Shown: one piece after another, positions 14,616 through 21,376 of the stretch
How the letters are laid out: each line of letters starts with the position of its first letter
How positions within the stretch are numbered: the first letter of the stretch is position 1
From: JAWOGN01 sp046496815
Lineage (GTDB): Bacteria; Desulfobacterota; DSM-4660; Desulfatiglandales; Desulfatiglandaceae
Length of the DNA stretch: 21,376 nucleotides
Direction of reading: 5' to 3'
Assembly (NCBI GenBank): GCA_046496815.1
Contig: JAWOGN010000390.1
Span: forward strand, 1 to 21,376
The notes under the pieces: model-generated
The model's input: only the letters and a program-made list of their open reading frames with translations
Database searches by the model: none
Told to the model about the DNA's origin: nothing
Translations under genes and position numbers: made by a program

Positions 14616-16436
14616 ATGGAAAAACATCACAAATTTTCCATATGGTACGTCTTGCTCGGCGTATGGGTGGTTCTGATTATTCACAATTACATGGCCGCTG
14701 CCTTCTCCGTTCGCTCGATCCCCTACAGCGAATTCCTTAAGATGGTGAAAGAAAACCGGGTGACCGAAGTGGCCATCACCGAAAATCAGATCCAAGGAAA
14801 ACTAAGAGCGGACGGGGCTCCCGAGGGCGAGCTTTTTAAGACCGTTCGGGTCGACCCTGGGATATCAGAACTCCTTGAACAATACAATGTCACATTCAAA
14901 GGCCAGGTGGAATCCACGTTTTTAAGGGATCTCTTCTCATGGATCTTTCCCGTATTTCTATTTATCGGCATCTGGTATTTGGTCATGAAACGCATGACGG
15001 GACAGCAGCCGGGGTTTATGTCCTTGGGGAAAAAAAAGGCCAAAATTTACGTGGAGAATGAACTGGACGTCACCTTCGATGATGCGGCCGGTGTGGATGA
15101 GGCCAAACAAGAGTTGATGGAAGTGATCGAGTTTCTGAAAGAGCCTGCGAGATTCACTGAATTGGGCGGCAAAATGCCCCGGGGGGTTTTGCTTGTCGGG
15201 CCGCCCGGGACAGGTAAGACCCTGTTGGCAAAGGCGGTGGCAGGTGAGAGCCACGTTCCCTTCTTCAGTATGAGCGGATCGGAATTTGTAGAGATGTTTG
15301 TGGGGTTGGGCGCCGCCCGGGTCAGGGATCTGTTTGACCAGGCCAAACAAAAAGCCCCCTGTATCATTTTCATCGATGAATTGGATGCCTTGGGGAAAGC
15401 CCGCGGGTTGGGCATGACCGGAGGTCATGATGAGCGGGAACAGACCTTGAATCAGCTGTTGGTGGAAATGGACGGATTTGATCCGCAGATCGGCGTGATA
15501 TTGATGGCAGCCACCAACAGGCCGGAAATACTGGATCCCGCCCTGTTAAGGCCGGGGCGGTTCGATCGGACGATCCTCGTGGACCGGCCGGACAAGAAAG
15601 GTCGAGAAGAAATTTTGAAGGTGCACCTGAAAGGCATCAAGGCTGTCAAAAATTTGGATGTGGAAAGGCTTTCCGCCATGACGCCCGGCATGGTGGGAGC
15701 CGATCTGGCCAACTTGGTCAATGAGGCTGCGCTGCTGGCCGTCCGAAGGAAAAAGAAAAAAGTCGGGATGGAGGAGTTCGAGGAAGCGGTAGAACGGGTC
15801 ATGGCGGGTTTGGAAAAAAAGAATCGTCTCATCAATCCAAAAGAACGGGAAATCGTTGCCTACCATGAAATGGGTCATGCCCTTGTGGCGCTCTCTCTGC
15901 CGGGGACGGATCCGGTTCAAAAAATTTCCATTATTCCTCGGGGCATTGCGGCCCTGGGCTACACCATGCAGGTGCCCACTGAAGACCGCTTTCTCATGAA
16001 AAAGACGGAGTTGCTCAACAAAATCGCCAGTCTCTTGGGCGGACGGGCGTCGGAAGAACTCACCTTCGGAGATGTTTCCACGGGTGCCCATAATGATTTG
16101 GCCAAGGCCACCGACATCGCCAGGAGTATGGTCAAGGAATACGGGATGAGCAGCAAGGTCGGTCAGGTCTATTTTGCACGGAATAAAAGGGCGCCGTTCA
16201 TGGATTTCGGAATGGAAGGGGTCAAGGAATACAGTGATTCAACGGCCGAACTCATTGATAATGAAGTCAGAGAAATCATCCGTGAGCAGTACGCAAGAGC
16301 CCTGGAGATACTTACCGGCCAGAAGGATATCTTGAAAAAAGGGGCGGATTTGCTGCTGGAAAAAGAAAAGATCGAAGGCGAAGAGTTGAAGGCCCTGGTG
16401 GAGACCTCATCACCCGGTTTAAAGACGGATTCATAG
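14616..16436 (+). CDS. ftsH: ATP-dependent zinc metalloprotease FtsH
   Basis: The gene encodes a 606-residue membrane-anchored AAA+ protease that degrades damaged membrane proteins and regulatory proteins as a hexamer. The first membrane helix is at about residues 8-28 and a second at about 105-125, with a small periplasmic domain (PYSEFLKMVKENRVTEVAI) between them. The AAA module has Walker A GPPGTGKT (195-202), the pore loop SEFVEMFVGLGAARVRD, Walker B IIFIDELDA (Asp254/Glu255) and the second region of homology (AATNRPEILDPALLRPGRFDR). The protease site is HEMGH (417-421), with Asp494 in GAHND as the probable third zinc ligand, almost exactly where E. coli FtsH has H417, H421 and D495. The middle residue is Met instead of the usual Ala. 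AGGAGGAAAC precedes the chosen ATG. It is divergent from the beta-CASP gene; no typical ftsH neighbours are present, so it may be one of several paralogues. Confidence 0.96.
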   Translation: MEKHHKFSIWYVLLGVWVVLIIHNYMAAAFSVRSIPYSEFLKMVKENRVTEVAITENQIQGKLRADGAPEGELFKTVRVDPGISELLEQYNVTFKGQVESTFLRDLFSWIFPVFLFIGIWYLVMKRMTGQQPGFMSLGKKKAKIYVENELDVTFDDAAGVDEAKQELMEVIEFLKEPARFTELGGKMPRGVLLVGPPGTGKTLLAKAVAGESHVPFFSMSGSEFVEMFVGLGAARVRDLFDQAKQKAPCIIFIDELDALGKARGLGMTGGHDEREQTLNQLLVEMDGFDPQIGVILMAATNRPEILDPALLRPGRFDRTILVDRPDKKGREEILKVHLKGIKAVKNLDVERLSAMTPGMVGADLANLVNEAALLAVRRKKKKVGMEEFEEAVERVMAGLEKKNRLINPKEREIVAYHEMGHALVALSLPGTDPVQKISIIPRGIAALGYTMQVPTEDRFLMKKTELLNKIASLLGGRASEELTFGDVSTGAHNDLAKATDIARSMVKEYGMSSKVGQVYFARNKRAPFMDFGMEGVKEYSDSTAELIDNEVREIIREQYARALEILTGQKDILKKGADLLLEKEKIEGEELKALVETSSPGLKTDS

Positions 16437-16484
16437 TTGCGGAAGGTTTCGATGAAATCATAAGCCGTCGTCACCCCGTTAAAA

Positions 16485-16582
16485 ATCCCGATGAATGCGG
16501 GATCTTCGAACGGAGGTCCAGGCCCCTCCTTCAGTGACTGAACAGACTGGATTACGGTCGAAGATCCCGTATTCATCGGGAT
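16485..16582. repeat. REPIN-like pair of inverted palindromes
   Basis: Two 25-bp arms (16485-16509 and 16558-16582) are reverse complements with one mismatch. Each arm is itself a hairpin: ATCCCG-ATGAATG-CGGGAT on the left and ATCCCG-TATTCAT-CGGGAT on the right, both flanked by CTTCGA/TCGAAG on the inner side. The 48-nt centre holds a further GGAGG/CCTCC stem. Two hairpin units in inverted orientation within about 100 bp is the layout of a REPIN/BIME. It lies between the convergent ends of ftsH and the small minus-strand gene, where it may also act as a transcript end. A partial relative, TCCCGGATGAAT, occurs near 16621. Confidence 0.6.
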
Positions 16583-16631
16583 CTACACCGGATTGAAGGG
16601 AAACAGCATAACATCAAAGGTCCCGGATGAA

Positions 16632-16883
16632 TTAGGAGGTCTTTTTCTCCGCCAAAAGCAGTAACTCGCTGTAACCTCTGCATCCGCCAAGGACATGCCG
16701 TTTGTTCTTGAGGTAACTGGAGAGTTCCGCAACAAAATCGTGGGGCTGATTCTCTACCAGCCTGCCAAGGCTATTTGAAAGCTCTGAATCAATTTCATGT
16801 ATGCGTGCTTCCAGTTCCACTTTTTCTTTGTGCAACTCAAGAAAATCATTAACTTTTTCCTCGATATCGAAGCGTCTGTCCAT
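16632..16883 (-). CDS. Small coiled-coil protein of unknown function
   Basis: The gene encodes an 83-residue, probably cytoplasmic protein. The first 45 residues are strongly charged and heptad-like (DIEEKVNDFLELHKEKVELEARIHEIDSELSNSLGRL), predicting a coiled coil. The second half (FVAELSSYLKNKRHVLGGCRGYSELLLL) looks like one or two helices and includes a GGCRGY turn. I recognise no family. The ATG at 16883 has GGAAAGGG about nine bases upstream and a predicted promoter 50-75 bp upstream, which supports a real gene. It is divergent from the hexad-repeat protein gene across a region containing a shared 31-bp palindrome, so the two genes may be co-regulated. Interestingly, its N-terminus MDRRFD begins with the DRR found in the hexad proteins, but this is too short to mean homology. 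Confidence 0.7.
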   Translation of the reverse strand: MDRRFDIEEKVNDFLELHKEKVELEARIHEIDSELSNSLGRLVENQPHDFVAELSSYLKNKRHVLGGCRGYSELLLLAEKKTS

Positions 16884-16928
16884 CTCTGACCCTTTCCACC
16901 GCCTGCGCGGTGTTTGACGTTTGATTCC

Positions 16929-16958
16929 ACTATCAAATCAGACGGCCCATGATGTCAA
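16929..16958 (-). promoter_or_regulatory. Promoter for the 83-residue protein gene
   Basis: Read on the minus strand, TTGACA (16958-16953) is followed after 18 bp by GATAGT (16934-16929). The -35 is perfect and the -10 matches at 4 of 6 positions. The -35 lies inside the left arm of the 31-bp palindrome. Confidence 0.5.
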
Positions 16959-16982
16959 GTCAAACCTGATTTGTCTTGACAT
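16952..16982. promoter_or_regulatory. 31-bp palindromic operator with back-to-back -35 boxes
   Basis: The layout is ATGTCAAG, T, CAAA, CCTGA, TTTG, T, CTTGACAT. Outer arms of 8 bp and inner arms of 4 bp pair perfectly, with a single T:T mismatch on each side and a 5-nt centre. Each outer arm contains a consensus TTGACA facing away from the centre. A dimeric regulator bound here would cover both -35 regions and could control both divergent genes. Confidence 0.65.
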
Positions 16983-17005
16983 TGAATCAAGCATTGTTTT
17001 ATCTT
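16976..17005 (+). promoter_or_regulatory. Promoter toward the second hexad-repeat gene
   Basis: TTGACA at 16976-16981, an 18-bp spacer and TATCTT at 17000-17005 (4 of 6). It would start transcription near 17012, about 210 nt before the ATG at 17223. The -35 is in the right arm of the shared palindrome. Confidence 0.5.
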
Positions 17006-17096
17006 GCCCTTAACCTCCTGAAGAACTTAAGTATATTATTTTTAGACATTTCCAGGTTGGGGGTTCCCACATGAGGTCACTTCTCAAATTGTGCAT

Positions 17097-17134
17097 GCCC
17101 CGCACCCGGCAGGACGTGTTTGTTCTGTCGGGGC
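17097..17134 (+). promoter_or_regulatory. Leader hairpin upstream of the hexad-repeat gene
   Basis: GCCCCG (17097-17102) pairs with CGGGGC (17129-17134). Internally, CAGGAC pairs with GTTCTG (one G:T) around a GTGTTT loop. No U-tract follows, so it is more likely a stable leader element than a terminator. Confidence 0.4.
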
Positions 17135-17184
17135 TCGCATCCAATCCATAAACGGTTCGGTTTCATTTTGAGATAATCACGGAT

Positions 17185-17215
17185 CCTCCGGGTCTCCTAA
17201 ACTCAGAAAAGGAGG
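17185..17215 (+). promoter_or_regulatory. Shine-Dalgarno-sequestering hairpin
   Basis: The strong ribosome-binding site AAGGAGG (17209-17215) sits eight bases before the ATG at 17223. CTCCT at 17194-17198 can pair with AGGAG at 17210-17214 across an 11-nt loop, and an alternative anti-SD, CCTCC at 17185-17189, can pair with GGAGG. Two competing anti-SD segments suggest translation is gated by RNA folding or by a bound protein or small RNA. Confidence 0.4.
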
Positions 17216-17222
17216 TCGGTAT

Positions 17223-17426
17223 ATGATAGACCACAACCGCTCTGACATTGATCGGCGCTCTGGTGAAGATAGACGGAAAGAGCTGTACAGCAGGGAAGAC
17301 AATTTTCGTTACTTCTCCAAGGAAGGGATCGAGAGGAGAAGCTGGGAAGAACGAAGATCAACCGATGAACGAAGAGAGAACTGGCTGAGGGTTAACAGAT
17401 GGTGTAGCTGCTGGTGGGAGATATAG
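17223..17426 (+). CDS. Second arginine-rich hexad-repeat protein
   Basis: The gene encodes a 67-residue charged protein of unknown function. It contains the same six-residue units as the protein at 1249-1527: DRRSGE, DRRKEL near the start (residues about 9-20) and ERRSWE, ERRSTD, ERRENW (about 37-54), separated by a spacer with aromatic residues (YSREDNFRYFSKEG). The C-terminus is different, with RWCSCWWEI rich in Trp and Cys, which could be a metal site, a membrane-peripheral patch or a protein contact. A near-perfect AAGGAGG precedes the ATG. It is divergent from the 83-residue gene and has a long structured leader. No homologous function is known to me; the family is recognised here only by internal repeats and by its partner elsewhere in the window. 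Confidence 0.72.
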   Translation: MIDHNRSDIDRRSGEDRRKELYSREDNFRYFSKEGIERRSWEERRSTDERRENWLRVNRWCSCWWEI

Positions 17427-17757
17427 CCATTCCAATCTGTGGCTCCAACGTTCATTTTGAGACATGCTCTAATGGAGCGGGAGGGCGAATGCAAATCGCC
17501 AAAATATTCATAAACGCCCGAAGCCGGGCCGTAAGGCTTGCTGAAAAGTTCCGCTTCTCGGAGACCCTCATGATCAGGGTTCGGGAAAATAATTCGAACA
17601 TGAGGTAAGAATTTGTGCAAAAATAACTTCACAGATTGATTTAAGAACCGTTCGCCCCATTGACAGTCTCGCAAAGGGGCAAGAAGTTTAAACAATGCTT
17701 CACCCTCTACTTTCCCGACCATAGAACCCGGAAAATCAACTAAATTTTTATGTAGAA
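17427..17757. other. Unassigned block between hexad-repeat and AOR genes
   Basis: About 330 bp without a supported gene on the plus strand. A 137-codon minus-strand frame (17722 to 17309) crosses it and overlaps the 3' end of the hexad-repeat gene. It has an ATG but no Shine-Dalgarno, its start region is close to the AOR terminator, and I recognise no domain in it. Its composition looks neither clearly coding nor random, so a degenerate gene or a dispersed intergenic repeat is possible. Confidence 0.3.
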
Positions 17758-17787
17758 GCCCCCCATTTCTCTGCCGCCGGGGGTTTT
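17756..17787 (+). terminator. Intrinsic terminator before the AOR gene
   Basis: AAGCCCCC (17756-17763) pairs with GGGGGTTT (17779-17786, one G:T), and the T-run TTTT closes the stem. It would end plus-strand transcripts coming from the hexad-repeat region about 80 bp before the oxidoreductase gene. The loop is 15 nt, so strength is uncertain. Confidence 0.5.
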
Positions 17788-17869
17788 CAAAGCGCTAAAT
17801 GGATACCAAAAATCTAAATTGATATGGTATAGAGTGATAAAGCAACCAAAATAAGAAAGGGAATATCAA

Positions 17870-19753
17870 ATGAAGGAAAAGGTGACGGGTGGATATAACG
17901 GAAAAATTGTTCGTGTCAATTTAAGAAGCGAAACGATAACGACTGAACAAATTGATGATGCGTTTTGTAGAAGATACCTGGGAGGGGCCGGCTTTATTGC
18001 CTATTACCTGTTGCATGACGTCAAGCCGGGAATCGATCCACTCGGTCCGGATAACAATCTCGTTTTTGCGGTGGGCCCGTTGACGGGTCTGACCCTCGGG
18101 GGGTGCGCGCGCCATACGGTGGGAGCAAAATCACCGCTTACCGGCGGGATCGCCAAATCCGAGGTCGGAGAGTATTGGGGAGCCCAGTTCAAGCGAGCCG
18201 GTTTTGATGCGCTCATTGTTGAAGGAAAAGCAAGAAAACCCGTTTATCTATGGATTCATAACGGTGAAGTTGAGATCAAAGGGGCCGGCCATCTATGGGG
18301 AAAAACCACCAAAGACACACAGGCGACCATCCGGTCCGATCTGGGTGATCCAAAAATCAGGATGGCCATGATCGGTCCGGGAGGGGAAAACCAGGTGAAA
18401 TACGCCTGCATCATGCACGGGCTTTATGATGCAGCCGGCCGGGGTGGCATGGGAGCGGTCATGGGCGCCAAGAATCTCAAGGCCGTGGCCGTGAGGGGCG
18501 ACCGAATGCCGCCGATAAACAATCCGGCCGGCGTAAAAGAAATGGTGGGCTGGCTCAAGGAAAACATGGATTTGGTAAAGGCGTTTTCAGATTTTGGTAC
18601 GGGCCTTCCAATGCCCCGTTTCGAACAACTGGGCAACCTCCCCGTAAGAAATTTTCGTGATGGCGGATTTCCAGGTGTGAATAAGATCAGCGCCGAAACC
18701 CTGAAAAAAACCATTGGCGTGGGTATGGACGGGTGCTTTGCCTGTCCGGTGCGGTGCAAAAAAGTGGTGGAATTCAAAGATCCCTATCCTGTTGAGCGCA
18801 CCTACGGAGGTCCGGAATATGAGACCCTGGGGGCGTTTGGTTCGGCATGTGGTATTGACGACCTAAAGGCCATCGCGAAGGGCAGTGAAATGTGCAACGC
18901 CTATTCACTGGATACCATTTCTACGGGTATGAGCATTGCATTTGGGATGGAATGTTTCGAAAACGGGCTTTTGACTCCGGAGGACACGCAAGGGATTGAA
19001 TTGAGATTCGGGAACGCCGATGCCATGCTTCAAATGATCGAACGCGTGGCCCGTCGTGAGGGCATCGGAAATCTGCTCGCAGAAGGCTCGGCCAGGGCAG
19101 GAGAAAAAATCGGCAAAGGAGCCGAGGCCTTTGCCATGCAGGTAAAAAAATTGGAAATTCCCATGCACGAACCGAGACTCAGCAAAGCGCTGGGGTTGGG
19201 GTATATGGTGAACCCCCATGGCGCGGACCACATGGACAGCATGATTGACATGTTTTTCAGTGCGTTTAATGACCTCCCCCATGTGATGATCCCCGATGCG
19301 ATCCCATTGGGATTCGAGCCTGCGCCAACGGGGGCAATCGATCCGCGAAAAGTGGCGCTTTTCAAGGCATTTCAGTCGAAACGCATTATTGCCGATTCCC
19401 TGGTTTTTTGCCATTTTCTTCCCTATTCCTACGCCCAAATGGCGGAGCTGACGGCAACCGTCACGGGATGGGATACCAGCGTCATGGAACAGTTCAGGGT
19501 TGCCGAACGCATCCTCACCATGTGCCGCGTGTTCAATGTCCGCGAAGGATTTACATCTGCTGACGACACGTTGCCTGGGCGTTTTTTCGAGCCGACAAGA
19601 GGGGGCGCTTTGGCCGACAAGCATCTTGATTTTGAAGAGATGGAGAAAGCAAAGCGGTATTACTACCATCTGATGGGGTGGAACGAAAACGGGATCCCAA
19701 TGACTGAGAAGCTGGAGGAGCTCGGGATTGATCACGTGGCCGAGAGTTCGTAG
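17870..19753 (+). CDS. Aldehyde:ferredoxin oxidoreductase (tungsten-type AOR family)
   Basis: The 627-residue cytoplasmic enzyme is close to the usual 600-620. Family members oxidise aldehydes to acids, or reduce acids, using a tungsto-bispterin cofactor and one [4Fe-4S] cluster, with ferredoxin as partner. The N-terminal domain starts YNGKIVRVNLRSETITTEQI and has RRYLGGAGFIAYYLL, then VGPLTGLTLGGCARHTVGAKSPLTGG, the characteristic pterin-binding region. DAAGRGGMGAVMGAKNLKAV is another hallmark. Cluster ligands are Cys289, Cys292 and Cys296 in CFACPVRC, and Cys514 in SLVFCHF is the likely fourth. AAAGGG lies about eight bases before the ATG. A plausible extended -10 (TGGTATAGA) sits near 17824-17832. 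No ferredoxin, NADH or molybdopterin gene is adjacent; the next gene is a sensor kinase. Which AOR subfamily (AOR, FOR, GAPOR or benzoyl-CoA-related) it belongs to cannot be settled by eye. Confidence 0.95.
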   Translation: MKEKVTGGYNGKIVRVNLRSETITTEQIDDAFCRRYLGGAGFIAYYLLHDVKPGIDPLGPDNNLVFAVGPLTGLTLGGCARHTVGAKSPLTGGIAKSEVGEYWGAQFKRAGFDALIVEGKARKPVYLWIHNGEVEIKGAGHLWGKTTKDTQATIRSDLGDPKIRMAMIGPGGENQVKYACIMHGLYDAAGRGGMGAVMGAKNLKAVAVRGDRMPPINNPAGVKEMVGWLKENMDLVKAFSDFGTGLPMPRFEQLGNLPVRNFRDGGFPGVNKISAETLKKTIGVGMDGCFACPVRCKKVVEFKDPYPVERTYGGPEYETLGAFGSACGIDDLKAIAKGSEMCNAYSLDTISTGMSIAFGMECFENGLLTPEDTQGIELRFGNADAMLQMIERVARREGIGNLLAEGSARAGEKIGKGAEAFAMQVKKLEIPMHEPRLSKALGLGYMVNPHGADHMDSMIDMFFSAFNDLPHVMIPDAIPLGFEPAPTGAIDPRKVALFKAFQSKRIIADSLVFCHFLPYSYAQMAELTATVTGWDTSVMEQFRVAERILTMCRVFNVREGFTSADDTLPGRFFEPTRGGALADKHLDFEEMEKAKRYYYHLMGWNENGIPMTEKLEELGIDHVAESS

Positions 19754-19844
19754 CCGACAGGCAATTTATTCAAGCATTGTGTGGCGTGAGTGTGAAGGTT
19801 CAGATACCCAAAACCGACTGAGAAAAACGGACGGCGAATCCATC

Positions 19845-21376
19845 ATGAAGGAATTTCAACGCTATCAAAAGTTGGAGAACAGCGTTAGAGACTTGGAAAA
19901 AAAGCTCGCGGACGCCCGAAACCGGGAAAAAGCGATGCAAGCGGATCTGGCGAAGTACCGGAAGTTTTTGAAAATCGAGGCATATGACTTGCCCTCTGGA
20001 GAGGTTGGAGATGCCGATTCTAATGAAAGGAAGTGGAAACAGGCGGAGAAGACACTGAGGGAAAGTGAAGCACAAAAACGAGCAATACTTGACGCTTCCT
20101 TGGACAGAATTCGTTATATCGACCGAGACATGAGAATCATCTGGGCCAACAAAGCGACAGCCGAAGGGCTTGGTATCCCCGCCGAAGCGCTGGTAGGCCG
20201 GGCTTGCTATGAAATTTTCGTCGGTCGGCATGCACCCTGTGAGGGGTGCCCGGCTGAGAGGGCGCAGAGAACCGGTCAAATCGAACGGGCTGTGATGCAT
20301 CAACGCAAGGTGGAAGGGGTGGCGGGGGAAAGCTCTTGGGATACCTACTGCGTACCGCTCAAAAATGAAATGGGTGAGACGGAAAGCTTTGTTCAAGTCG
20401 CCAGAAATATCACCGCGCAGACGCAAGCCATGGATGCCCTGCGTGAGAGCGAAGGGACCTTGAAAGCAATTCTTGCCGCGTCCCCAATGGGAATTGGTTT
20501 GGTGCGCAATCGGAGCCTGGATTGGGCGAACACCGCCATGTATCGTATTTTGGGCTACCAAGCAGGTTCCTTTTTGGGGGAAGACGGTAAGATGCTCTAT
20601 CTTGACGATAAAGAGTGGAACCGTGTGGGTCACGAACTTTTTATCCGGGTGGATGAAGGGAGCATCGGACAAACTGAAACCCGTTGGGTTACGAAAGGAG
20701 GGGATGTAATCGATTGTTATCTTCAGGCAAGCCCGCTCGATCCCAAGGATCGCGGAAGGGGGCATATCGTGGCGGCCATGGATATCACGGACCGAAAACG
20801 GGCGGAAGAACGCATTCATGCATTAACACACCAACTGATGAAGGCTCAGGAAAATGAGCGACAGCGGATTTCACTCTATCTGCATGATGATGTGGCCCAG
20901 AACCTTTCCAGCCTCAAAATCGGCCTGGAAACCATTTTTGATGACCCGCACGCATCACTGCCCTCATTAAGGCAGAAGGCCGCAGAACTAGCCCAGATAC
21001 TCCAGGCGGCCATCTCGGCCGTGCGCGATTTGGCGTATGATCAACGGCCCCCGAGTTTGGATCAACTGGGTCTCATTCAGGCGGTGTTTCTTTACTGTGA
21101 GAATTTTTCCGAAGAGTACGGAACCCGGGTCGATTTTCAATCCGCTGGTATGGACAACTTACGCCTTGATTTTGACACGGAAATAAACCTTTACCGGCTC
21201 ATTCAGGAGGCGCTTACCAACGTCAGGAAGCATGCGGATGCCGGTCAGGTGATCGTCAGACTGGTGGCAGCCCATCCGCATATCATCCTTCGCATCGAAG
21301 ACAATGGCAAAGGTTTCGATGTGCAGAGGCGTTCGGAAAGGGCATTGGATGAAAAACGGATGGGACTCCAAAGCAT
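19845..21376 (+). CDS. PAS-domain sensor histidine kinase (NarL/DegS class), right-truncated
   Basis: At least 510 residues, running off the right edge at the end of the ATPase domain. There is no membrane segment, so it is a cytoplasmic sensor. An N-terminal coiled coil (LENSVRDLEKKLADARNREK) is followed by a first PAS domain (about 80-210) containing Cys121, Cys132 and Cys135 in CYEIFVGRHAPCEGCP. A second PAS domain lies at about 215-325 and ends in VAAMDITDRKRAEERI. HisKA_3 has ERQRISLYLHDDVAQNLSSL with phospho-acceptor His347, and HATPase_c has the N-box LIQEALTNVRKHA (Asn459) and G1 box DNGKGF (486-491). The kinase type pairs with a LuxR/NarL response regulator, expected just outside the window. 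The start is uncertain: the ATG at 19845 lacks a clear Shine-Dalgarno, and a GTG at 19779 is in frame. It could be co-transcribed with the oxidoreductase (91-bp gap). Confidence 0.92.
   Translation, partial: MKEFQRYQKLENSVRDLEKKLADARNREKAMQADLAKYRKFLKIEAYDLPSGEVGDADSNERKWKQAEKTLRESEAQKRAILDASLDRIRYIDRDMRIIWANKATAEGLGIPAEALVGRACYEIFVGRHAPCEGCPAERAQRTGQIERAVMHQRKVEGVAGESSWDTYCVPLKNEMGETESFVQVARNITAQTQAMDALRESEGTLKAILAASPMGIGLVRNRSLDWANTAMYRILGYQAGSFLGEDGKMLYLDDKEWNRVGHELFIRVDEGSIGQTETRWVTKGGDVIDCYLQASPLDPKDRGRGHIVAAMDITDRKRAEERIHALTHQLMKAQENERQRISLYLHDDVAQNLSSLKIGLETIFDDPHASLPSLRQKAAELAQILQAAISAVRDLAYDQRPPSLDQLGLIQAVFLYCENFSEEYGTRVDFQSAGMDNLRLDFDTEINLYRLIQEALTNVRKHADAGQVIVRLVAAHPHIILRIEDNGKGFDVQRRSERALDEKRMGLQS

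Larger units (their letters stand above)
16884..17222. other. Divergent regulatory region and long 5' leader
   Basis: This 339-bp region has no gene. It holds the 31-bp palindrome with outward-facing promoters (16952-16982) and then a leader of about 210 nt for the hexad-repeat gene at 17223. The leader carries a hairpin at 17097-17134 and sequences complementary to the Shine-Dalgarno at 17185-17198. The middle section is otherwise featureless. Confidence 0.6.

Noticed and set aside
19800..20819. 339-codon minus-strand frame
   Set aside because: It is a shadow of the sensor kinase, whose plus-strand translation gives clear PAS and HisKA_3 domains.
1..21376. CRISPR arrays, tRNAs, rRNAs or insertion sequences
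   Set aside because: I saw no regularly spaced direct repeats, cloverleaf sequences, rRNA signatures or transposase motifs, although a tool-based scan was not possible.

Overview
This window is bacterial chromosome of moderate GC content. Several features point to an anaerobic Desulfobacterota (deltaproteobacterial) species: a tungsten-type aldehyde:ferredoxin oxidoreductase without an obvious local electron-transfer partner, a soluble PAS sensor kinase carrying a CxxCP-type PAS domain, a small PNPOx-like flavoprotein, and two arginine-rich proteins built from (D/E)RRxGx hexads. This assignment is inferred from gene content and style, not from a marker gene.

Layout. Positions 1-312 hold the 3' end of a FabH-like ketoacyl-ACP synthase III gene, followed by a PNPOx-family gene (576-974), both on +. 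From about 1068 to 14034 every well-supported gene lies on the minus strand. Read in the direction of transcription these are: a beta-CASP metallo-beta-lactamase RNase-like protein (14034-12427); a transaldolase (12295-11426) closely followed by an MFS transporter (11403-10105); a drug-efflux cluster of DHA2-type MFS permease, membrane-fusion protein, RND pump and TolC-like outer-membrane lipoprotein (9867-2261); an XRE repressor-like protein with a strong promoter in an AT-rich island (1969-1769); and a hexad-repeat protein (1527-1249), possibly with a tiny ORF after it. A divergent FtsH protease gene (14616-16436, +) faces away from the beta-CASP gene. After it come a REPIN-like pair of inverted palindromes, an 83-residue coiled-coil protein on the minus strand, and a second hexad-repeat protein on the plus strand. 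The window closes with the oxidoreductase (17870-19753) and a right-truncated NarL-class sensor histidine kinase (about 19845 to the edge).

How it fits together. The efflux cluster is the clearest functional unit: adaptor, RND pump and outer-membrane channel form a complete tripartite exporter, with an MFS drug exporter encoded just upstream. The transaldolase and MFS pair suggests sugar or organic-phosphate uptake linked to carbon-skeleton transfer, but the substrate is unknown. FtsH and the beta-CASP hydrolase are general protein and RNA quality-control enzymes.

The most unusual material is non-coding or small. A 31-bp near-perfect palindrome at 16952-16982 has arms that each contain a TTGACA -35 box pointing outward, so it looks like a shared operator for the divergent 83-residue gene and the hexad-repeat gene. 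The hexad-repeat gene's mRNA leader can fold its own Shine-Dalgarno sequence into a hairpin. The two hexad-repeat proteins, about 15.7 kb apart, are the best candidates here for something poorly described. I found no CRISPR array, tRNA, rRNA or insertion sequence.
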